From an uncultured Collinsella sp. (GTDB lineage: Bacteria > Actinomycetota > Coriobacteriia > Coriobacteriales > Coriobacteriaceae): a stretch of DNA of 28,293 nt. Below the pieces are notes generated by a model. That model did no database searches. It saw only the letters and a list, made by a program, of their open reading frames with translations, and was not told the DNA's origin. Positions within the stretch are counted from its first letter, which is position 1. The number at the start of each line of letters is the position of its first letter. The DNA is taken from assembly GCA_934654605.1 (NCBI GenBank), contig CAKUGH010000015.1:1-28293 (forward strand). Direction: 5' to 3'. The translations under genes and the position numbers were made by a program. Shown here in pieces: positions 22,881 through 28,293 of the stretch.

Positions 22881-24521
22881 ATGATCGAAATCACCCAAGT
22901 CCACGCGTCACTCGACGAGGCCGGCGACGAAATTGCCTGCCTTGCTATTGGCAGACGCGCCGTCAAACGAGCCCTGCGATGCGAGGATTCCCAGATTAAG
23001 GCCATCGAGCTCCATCGCAAGTCAATCGACGCCCGTAAAAAGAGAGACGTCCATTTTATTTTGAGTTTTCGAGTTGAGCTGACAAGCCCCCGACTCGAGC
23101 AGGAAGCAGTCGATAACGCTGCGGAGCGTGACCGCTCGCGCATCCGCATGGTAAACGGCGAGACGCCTTCATTCCCCTCCCCTGTCGCCAATGTTCCCAG
23201 CGAGCGTCCTATCGTCGTTGGAGCCGGGTGTGCCGGCCTCTTTGCCGCACTTACGCTCGCCGAAGCAGGCCTCAAGCCTTTGCTCATCGAACGCGGCGAC
23301 CCGGCGCTTCGCCGCTCGCAGACAATCGACCTCTTCCTGAAGGAGCGTCTCCTCGACCCCGAAAGCAATATTCAATTTGGCCTGGGCGGTGCAGGGACCT
23401 TCTCGGACGGCAAGCTCAACACGGGAACCAAGAATCCTGCCCATCGACTGATTCTTGAGACCTTCGTCGAAGCGGGCTCACCTCGCGACATCCTATGGGA
23501 CGCCAAGCCACACATTGGCTCCGATATCCTCCCCACCGTCGTCACCAACATCTCCCAGCGCATCGAGCAGCTCGGTGGAACTGTCCGTTATCGAACGAGG
23601 CTCGTCGATATTCGAACCGATGCATCCGGCGCCATCACCGGCATCGATGTCCAACCGCCCAAAGAAACCACAAGCGAGACAATCGCCACAAAGCACCTCA
23701 TTCTTGCCTGCGGCCATTCTGCTCGCGATGTTTTTGAGCTCCTCAAGGAACATGACGTGGCCCTCGCGCAAAAGACCTTTGCCATGGGCGTACGCATCGA
23801 GCATCCGCAGCACGACATCGACCGTGCCCAATATGGCCCTTTGGCAGGGCACCCGGCACTCGGGGCAGCCCCCTACAAGCTTGTCGTCCATCTCCCCAAC
23901 GATCGCAGCGTCTTCTCGTTTTGCATGTGCCCCGGCGGACAGGTTGTCGCAGCTTCTTCCGAGCAGGGCCATCTGTGTGTCAACGGGGCCAGTCTCAATG
24001 CCCGCGATGGCCGCAACGCGAATGCCGCTCTCCTCGTTAACGTCACGCCCGACGACCTTCCCGGCGATGATCCGCTTGCAGGCATTGAGCTCCAGCGCAC
24101 CTGCGAGCGAGCCGCCTATCGCCTGGGCGGCTCCAACTGGAACGCGCCGGCACAGCTCGTCGGAGATTTTCTTGCGGGACGCCCCAGCACGGCGCCCGGA
24201 AAGGTTAAACCAACCTATCCACTTGGCGTGACCTGGACGGCAATCGACGAAGCCCTCCCGCAGCATGTCGTCGAATCGCTTCGTTTGGGAATCCCCTTGC
24301 TCGGCAAAAAGCTGCGCGGCTACGACCGCCCCGACGCCGTCCTCACCGGCGTTGAGACACGTTCGAGCTCGCCCGTCACCGTCACCCGCGATCGAGCATG
24401 CCACGCCGTGTCGACCCCGGGCCTTTACCCTTGCGGCGAGGGAGCCGGATATGCCGGCGGCATCATGAGTGCCGCCACCGACGGTATCCGTTGCGCTGAG
24501 GCGCTGATAGCAGACCTCTAG
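22881..24521 (+). CDS. Uncharacterised FAD-dependent dehydrogenase (COG2509 type)
   Basis: 546 aa from ATG at 22881 with AAGGAGA six nt upstream; the frame stays open further left but inside the preceding gene. An N-terminal domain of about 105 residues (ALRCEDSQIKAIELHRKSID, with a pattern of basic residues) precedes an FAD-binding Rossmann motif VVGAGCAGLFAALTLAEAG (112-130). NIQFGLGGAGTFSDGKLNTG and the C-terminal YPCGEGAGYAGGIMSAATDG are diagnostic of this family, which is widespread and lacks a firm function. The length matches the usual 530-550. It converges with uvrB, and a shared terminator lies between them. No link to uvrB function is implied. Confidence 0.88.
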   Translation: MIEITQVHASLDEAGDEIACLAIGRRAVKRALRCEDSQIKAIELHRKSIDARKKRDVHFILSFRVELTSPRLEQEAVDNAAERDRSRIRMVNGETPSFPSPVANVPSERPIVVGAGCAGLFAALTLAEAGLKPLLIERGDPALRRSQTIDLFLKERLLDPESNIQFGLGGAGTFSDGKLNTGTKNPAHRLILETFVEAGSPRDILWDAKPHIGSDILPTVVTNISQRIEQLGGTVRYRTRLVDIRTDASGAITGIDVQPPKETTSETIATKHLILACGHSARDVFELLKEHDVALAQKTFAMGVRIEHPQHDIDRAQYGPLAGHPALGAAPYKLVVHLPNDRSVFSFCMCPGGQVVAASSEQGHLCVNGASLNARDGRNANAALLVNVTPDDLPGDDPLAGIELQRTCERAAYRLGGSNWNAPAQLVGDFLAGRPSTAPGKVKPTYPLGVTWTAIDEALPQHVVESLRLGIPLLGKKLRGYDRPDAVLTGVETRSSSPVTVTRDRACHAVSTPGLYPCGEGAGYAGGIMSAATDGIRCAEALIADL

Positions 24522-24547
24522 CACACGAACTCCCGCACCCGAATGAC

Positions 24548-24583
24548 ACAGGCCCCGAGCTCCACAGGGAACTCGGGGCCTGT
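24548..24583. terminator. Bidirectional terminator between the FAD gene and uvrB
   Basis: ACAGGCCCCGAG and CTCGGGGCCTGT form a perfect 12-bp stem with a 12-nt loop. It lies between the convergent stops at 24521 and 24587. T-tracts are short on both sides (TTCGTT on plus, GTCATT on minus), but the position and stem strength support termination in both directions. Confidence 0.75.
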
Positions 24584-24586
24584 TCG

Positions 24587-26827
24587 TTACTTCTTGAATC
24601 GTGCGCCCTGGCGCTTTCTGCCCGAAGCAAAGGTAGAGCCCTTGCGAGCCTGCGATCGCAAACGCTCGATCGTTTCGTCCTCAGATGCGCCCTCGAGCAT
24701 CGCCCGAATCTGAACGACGGCATCGCGCAGACGCGCCGCCTCCTCAAAGTCCATGGCGGCGGAAGCATTACGCATGTCTTCCTCCATGGTCTCGACGATT
24801 CGCACGAGCTCGTCATGCGGCAGCCCTTCGAGCTGCTCGGCAAGTGTCTGTTCGGGCGCCACCGTCTCCGGCACGGCACCCTCGCCGTTTTCATCGGGCG
24901 TATAGAACGCGCCGTGACCCAGCGAATCGCCTTTCGAGCGCCCCTTGGAGCCCACGGTCTTCTCTGCCTCGGCGATAAAGCTCGAAATGTCATTGATGGC
25001 CTTGCGGACCGTCTTAGGTACGATACCGTGCTCTTCGTTGTAGGCCATCTGAATCTCGCGGCGGCGCTGCGTCTCCTCGATGGCTTCCTTCATCGAATCG
25101 GTTACGACGTCTGCGTACATGATGACTTCGCCGTCGGCATTACGGGCCGCGCGGCCAATCGTCTGAATCAGCGAACGGCGGTTGCGCAAAAAGCCTTCCT
25201 TGTCCGCATCGAGAATTGCCACCAGCGAGACCTCGGGAAGGTCCAGGCCCTCACGAAGCAGGTTGATGCCAACGAGAACATCAATCTTTCCCTCGCGCAG
25301 CGTACGCAGGATCTCGACACGGTCCATCGTCGCCGTATCGGAGTGCATGTAGTTGACCTTAATGCCGGCATCGAGCAGATGGTCGGTCAGGTCCTCCGCC
25401 ATGCGCTTGGTCAGCGTGGTCACCAGCACGCGCTCTTTACGCGCCACGCGCTCGCGAATCTCGTCCTCAAGGTCGTCAATCTGGCCGCGAACCGGACGGA
25501 CATCAATCTTGGGGTCGAGCAGACCGGTCGGACGAATAATCTGCTCAACATCGTTTTGGCTAACCCGCAGCTCATAGTCGCCCGGCGTGGCCGAAACGTA
25601 GATGAACTGGGGAATTCTCGCCTCAAACTCATCGAAACGAAGCGGGCGGTTATCGAGTGCCGAGGGCAGACGAAAACCATGCTCCACCAGCGTCACCTTA
25701 CGCGAGCGGTCGCCTTCGTGCATGCCGCGGATCTGCGGCACCGTTACATGGCTCTCGTCGATGATGCAAAGCATGTCCTTAGGAAAGTAATCGATCAGGG
25801 TAAACGGCGGCTCGCCCGGTTTTCGACCGTCCAGATGACGCGAGTAGTTCTCGATACCGTTACAAAAACCCATGGTCTCGAGCATCTCGAGATCATAGTC
25901 GGTGCGCTGCTGCAGACGCTGTGCCTCGAGCAGCTTATCAGTCGCCTTGAGCTCGGCCACACGCTTCTCGCACTCTTCGCTGATTGATTTCAGAGCCGCT
26001 TTGACCTTAGGCTTCTCAGTCACGTAGTGCGAGGCCGGCCACACGGGAATGGCCTCGTACTCACGCAGCATCTCGCCGGTGACCTCGTCAATCTCGGCAA
26101 TCAGCTCGACCTCGTCGCCAAAGAACTCAAACCGCAACGGATGCTCGGCATAGGGCGGATACACGTCGACGACATCACCGCGCACGCGGAAGGTGCCGCG
26201 CGCCAAATCATAGTCGTTGCGATCGTACTGAATATCAATGAGCGCATGGATAAAGTCATCGCGCTCGAGCGGCACCTTCTTGTCGACGTTCGGCGCTAAA
26301 CCCGCATAGTCCTCGGGAGAGCCAATGCCATAGATACACGAGACCGATGCGACAACGACCACATCGCGTCGAGAAAGCAGCGATGCGGTGGCCTGATGGC
26401 GCAGCATCTCGACCTCTTCGTTAATCGAGGAGTCCTTCTCGATATATGTATCGCTTTGCGGCACATACGCCTCGGGCTGATAATAGTCGTAGTACGACAC
26501 AAAGTAGACCACGGCGTTGTTGGGAAAGAATTCCTTGAGCTCGCTCGCAAGCTGGGCGGCGAGGGTTTTGTTGGGGGCCATGACCAGCGTTGGCTTACCG
26601 AGAGCTTCGATGGTTTTGGCCATGGTGAAGGTCTTGCCCGAACCAGTCACGCCCAGCAAAACCTGATAGCGATCTCCGTCCCTCACGCCCTGCACAAGCG
26701 ACTCAATGGCCTTAGGCTGGGAACCAGCGGGCTCGTATGGAGACACGACCTCAAACGGCACCTCAGAGCCCTCAACGCCAAAACGTTTAAGCTCTCCTCC
26801 AACACGCTCAACTTCAAATTCCGCCAT
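24587..26827 (-). CDS. uvrB: Excinuclease ABC subunit B
   Basis: 746 aa, ATG at 26827 with TTAGGAG five nt upstream. UvrB verifies damage and recruits UvrC. It shows helicase motif I GVTGSGKT (59-66), about 20 residues later than in E. coli UvrB because of a longer N-terminus ([17 protein letters not shown]), the beta-hairpin [16 protein letters not shown], the YVSATPG motif, [16 protein letters not shown] and QTIGRAARN. The C-terminal UVR motif that contacts UvrC is at about 695-720 ([19 protein letters not shown]), and a basic tail KRQGARFKK ends the protein. It lies 51 nt after the transglycosylase stop and could be read from upstream or from its own promoter (TATACT at 26858-26853, no clear -35). 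Confidence 0.98.
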   Translation of the reverse strand: MAEFEVERVGGELKRFGVEGSEVPFEVVSPYEPAGSQPKAIESLVQGVRDGDRYQVLLGVTGSGKTFTMAKTIEALGKPTLVMAPNKTLAAQLASELKEFFPNNAVVYFVSYYDYYQPEAYVPQSDTYIEKDSSINEEVEMLRHQATASLLSRRDVVVVASVSCIYGIGSPEDYAGLAPNVDKKVPLERDDFIHALIDIQYDRNDYDLARGTFRVRGDVVDVYPPYAEHPLRFEFFGDEVELIAEIDEVTGEMLREYEAIPVWPASHYVTEKPKVKAALKSISEECEKRVAELKATDKLLEAQRLQQRTDYDLEMLETMGFCNGIENYSRHLDGRKPGEPPFTLIDYFPKDMLCIIDESHVTVPQIRGMHEGDRSRKVTLVEHGFRLPSALDNRPLRFDEFEARIPQFIYVSATPGDYELRVSQNDVEQIIRPTGLLDPKIDVRPVRGQIDDLEDEIRERVARKERVLVTTLTKRMAEDLTDHLLDAGIKVNYMHSDTATMDRVEILRTLREGKIDVLVGINLLREGLDLPEVSLVAILDADKEGFLRNRRSLIQTIGRAARNADGEVIMYADVVTDSMKEAIEETQRRREIQMAYNEEHGIVPKTVRKAINDISSFIAEAEKTVGSKGRSKGDSLGHGAFYTPDENGEGAVPETVAPEQTLAEQLEGLPHDELVRIVETMEEDMRNASAAMDFEEAARLRDAVVQIRAMLEGASEDETIERLRSQARKGSTFASGRKRQGARFKK

Positions 26828-26852
26828 GGATACTCCTAACTCATATATCTGC

Positions 26853-26858
26853 AGTATA
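26853..26858 (-). promoter_or_regulatory. Possible -10 box for uvrB
   Basis: The minus strand reads TATACT at 26858-26853, 25 nt before the uvrB ATG. The region 16-18 nt upstream has no recognisable -35 hexamer and no SOS box. Confidence 0.3.
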
Positions 26859-26878
26859 CGCAGGCGGCAGGCATAGTC

Positions 26879-27460
26879 CTATACGAACCGATCAGGATAG
26901 AGGGTCTTGTAGCGAACCCAGGCATTATTGACACGAATCAGATACGCCTGTGTCTCGGGAAAGGTGATTGCATTATGAAGCGACGTGCTCTGCTGCGCCC
27001 ATCCGTCGACATTGCCCATGCCGGCGTTATAGGCAGCAATGGCACTGTCAGTCGACCCGTTAAAATAGGTTAAAAGATACGAAAGGTACGCACAGCCAAA
27101 TTCGATGTTCGTAGCCGGATCGTTAAGGTTGTCAGCCGAATACTTGCTACCATCGACAAGACCCTTGGCAATCATATCCTGGGCTGTCTCGGGCATCAGC
27201 TGCATCAATCCCTGAGCACCCTGATTCGACTCGGCCTCGGGATTCCAATTCGATTCAGACTTAATGACAGCACACACCAGATAGGGATCCAAATTGTGCG
27301 AAATGCTCGATTGCTTTACGTAAACCTCATAGTCAATCGGATACAACGGCTTAAAGAAGGCGGCAGGAGCATACGAGTAGACAAGCGAGATAAGGCCGAA
27401 GACGAACACGGCGGCAAGTGGTGCCACGCGATACCACGTAAAGAAACGCGTCTTAGGCAT
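26879..27460 (-). CDS. SLT-domain lytic transglycosylase, membrane-anchored
   Basis: 193 aa, ATG at 27460, overlapping the coaE stop by 8 nt (ATGCCTAA), with GGAGGAG five nt upstream. It cleaves the glycan strands of peptidoglycan outside the cell. The N-terminus (residues 11-31, VAPLAAVFVFGLISLVYSY) is a signal anchor. The catalytic domain starts near 45: the probable catalytic Glu69 is in IKSESNWNP, followed by GAQGLMQLMPETA and AAYNAGMGNVDGW, all hallmarks of the Slt70/MltC-like fold. The protein is short and ends soon after the domain, with no cell-wall binding repeats. The overlap with coaE suggests coupled translation. Confidence 0.93.
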   Translation of the reverse strand: MPKTRFFTWYRVAPLAAVFVFGLISLVYSYAPAAFFKPLYPIDYEVYVKQSSISHNLDPYLVCAVIKSESNWNPEAESNQGAQGLMQLMPETAQDMIAKGLVDGSKYSADNLNDPATNIEFGCAYLSYLLTYFNGSTDSAIAAYNAGMGNVDGWAQQSTSLHNAITFPETQAYLIRVNNAWVRYKTLYPDRFV

Positions 27461-28094
27461 CGGGCTCCTCCTTATCCGTTACATCGCAAAAGCCATGACG
27501 AGCAAGCCACGCGTCCAGCTGTTCAAAGAGCGAGTTATCGCCTGCAGCATTATCGATGACCGTCGTAGCGATATTGCAAAGCGAAGCCTCATCGAGCTGA
27601 CATGCAGAGCGTGCATCAAAATCAGAGGGTTCCATACCACGATGAATGGCACGCTCACGACGGACTTCCAAGGGAGCGCTGATGACCAGAATCTCATCAG
27701 CCAGGCCAAACGCATCCTCAAAACCAGTCGGAGCAGAGACCTCGACAACCGCAAAGGGATAACGGGGAGACGAAACCGTGCAACAGACCGGATCGAGAAT
27801 CCTCATCGAAAGTTGTTCGATAAGAACCGGATGAACAATGCCATTGAGTCGCGCGACGGTGTCAGGTGAGACGAAGGCTCGAGCAGCGAGGACACTACGG
27901 CGAATGCCGCCCTCCCCGTCCAGAATGTCCCAACCGAATTCTTCCGCGAGGGTATTGACGATATCGGAGCCTGGCACATACAGCGATTTGGCAAGCTCGT
28001 CCAAATCGATAAGCATGGCGCCATGAGATTCGAGATAGCGGCAGGCAGTCGACTTACCCGAAGCAATATTGCCCAAGACAAAAACGGTAAACAT
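27453..28094 (-). CDS. coaE: Dephospho-CoA kinase
   Basis: 213 aa from ATG at 28094, with AGGGAGGA five nt upstream; the open frame continues to 28286 but through a terminator, so the longer start is rejected. CoaE performs the last step of coenzyme A synthesis, phosphorylating dephospho-CoA with ATP. It has the P-loop GNIASGKST (8-16), DLDELAKSLY in place of the usual DADxIA, the conserved IVHPVL (86-91) and a RSACQ segment resembling the family RMxxQ. The sequence is divergent from well-studied CoaE but all key regions are present. It leads a small unit with the transglycosylase. Confidence 0.85.
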   Translation of the reverse strand: MFTVFVLGNIASGKSTACRYLESHGAMLIDLDELAKSLYVPGSDIVNTLAEEFGWDILDGEGGIRRSVLAARAFVSPDTVARLNGIVHPVLIEQLSMRILDPVCCTVSSPRYPFAVVEVSAPTGFEDAFGLADEILVISAPLEVRRERAIHRGMEPSDFDARSACQLDEASLCNIATTVIDNAAGDNSLFEQLDAWLARHGFCDVTDKEEPDA

Positions 28095-28122
28095 CAAGTC
28101 CTCCCTAACGCCAATGGGAGTT

Positions 28123-28153
28123 ATTATCGCGCAAATACAAAAGAAGGACTCAA
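28123..28153 (-). promoter_or_regulatory. Possible promoter of the coaE unit
   Basis: On the minus strand TTGAGT (28153-28148), a 19-nt spacer and GATAAT (28128-28123) resemble -35 and -10 boxes. The spacer is longer than ideal. The position, between the upstream terminator and the coaE ribosome site, is suitable. Confidence 0.35.
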
Positions 28154-28221
28154 AATACAGCCAAACAGTAAGACAAGCTAAACGAAGGCGAGTTCTTGTA
28201 TTACAGCTCTCTATCGAACGC

Positions 28222-28251
28222 AAAAAAGGGGGAGGCCGCGAGGCCTCCCCC
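28222..28251 (-). terminator. Strong terminator of a minus-strand gene beyond the right edge
   Basis: GGGGGAGGCC and GGCCTCCCCC form a perfect 10-bp stem with a 4-nt loop (28228-28251), followed on the minus strand by TTTTTT (28227-28222). It ends a transcript entering from the right of the window; the gene concerned is not identifiable from the last 40 bases. Confidence 0.9.
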
Positions 28252-28293
28252 TTCTTCAAGTCATATGACGGCTCGGTGCCGTCCACCGGTCAG

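Noticed and set aside
1..28293. CRISPR array, tRNA or rRNA genes
   Set aside because: No regularly spaced repeats, cloverleaf-like segments or rRNA-like stretches were seen in any intergenic region.

Overview
The window looks like a chromosomal segment of a moderately GC-rich Actinobacterium, most likely class Coriobacteriia (Collinsella-like). This rests on the rapZ-whiA pair, a MurJ with a long acidic cytoplasmic N-terminus, actinobacterial variants of RapZ and UvrA, a fused permease/ATPase ABC subunit, and GTG starts on several genes. The assignment is made from memory of these families, not from a search. No tRNA, rRNA, CRISPR array, insertion sequence or phage gene was seen.

Layout. Bases 1-1775 (minus strand) hold whiA, cut by the window edge, and rapZ. 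Bases 1877-12302 (minus strand) form a probable sialic-acid uptake and catabolism operon. In transcription order it encodes a family-5 solute-binding lipoprotein, a permease, a fused permease-ATPase, a second ATPase, an acetyl-esterase of the CE7 type, a shorter esterase paralogue that lacks the nucleophilic serine, a NAL/DHDPS-family aldolase, a ROK kinase and NanE epimerase. Import, possible de-O-acetylation, cleavage to ManNAc plus pyruvate, phosphorylation and epimerisation to GlcNAc-6-P would follow one another. No sialidase, NagA or NagB is present here. Bases 12668-17428 (minus) hold uvrC, murJ and ybaK, closely spaced. uvrA (minus) diverges at about 20.5 kb from a plus-strand group: an Mrp/ApbC P-loop ATPase, a BaiN/YhiN-type flavoprotein and a second FAD-dependent protein. 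These converge on uvrB (minus), followed to the right by a lytic transglycosylase and coaE (both minus). All three UvrABC excision-repair genes therefore lie within about 14 kb, in separate transcription units.

Most unusual features. (1) The nanK-nanE spacer can fold, in the mRNA sense, into an 18-bp fully paired stem with three G-U wobbles, a 7-bp stem, a symmetric 14x14 purine-rich internal loop and a 6-bp tip. It is a candidate structured RNA. (2) Every sizeable spacer of the operon carries a hairpin, while genes inside each block are overlapping or abutting. (3) The second esterase keeps Asp and His but has Gly in place of the catalytic Ser. (4) The MurJ N-terminus has three copies of an ETAV(F/Y)L motif resembling the phosphorylated ETTSVF motif of GarA/OdhI. 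(5) Several palindromes sit over putative promoters of the operon. (6) The operon lies between uvrC and rapZ, genes usually close together in Actinobacteria, and yvcK is absent between rapZ and whiA.
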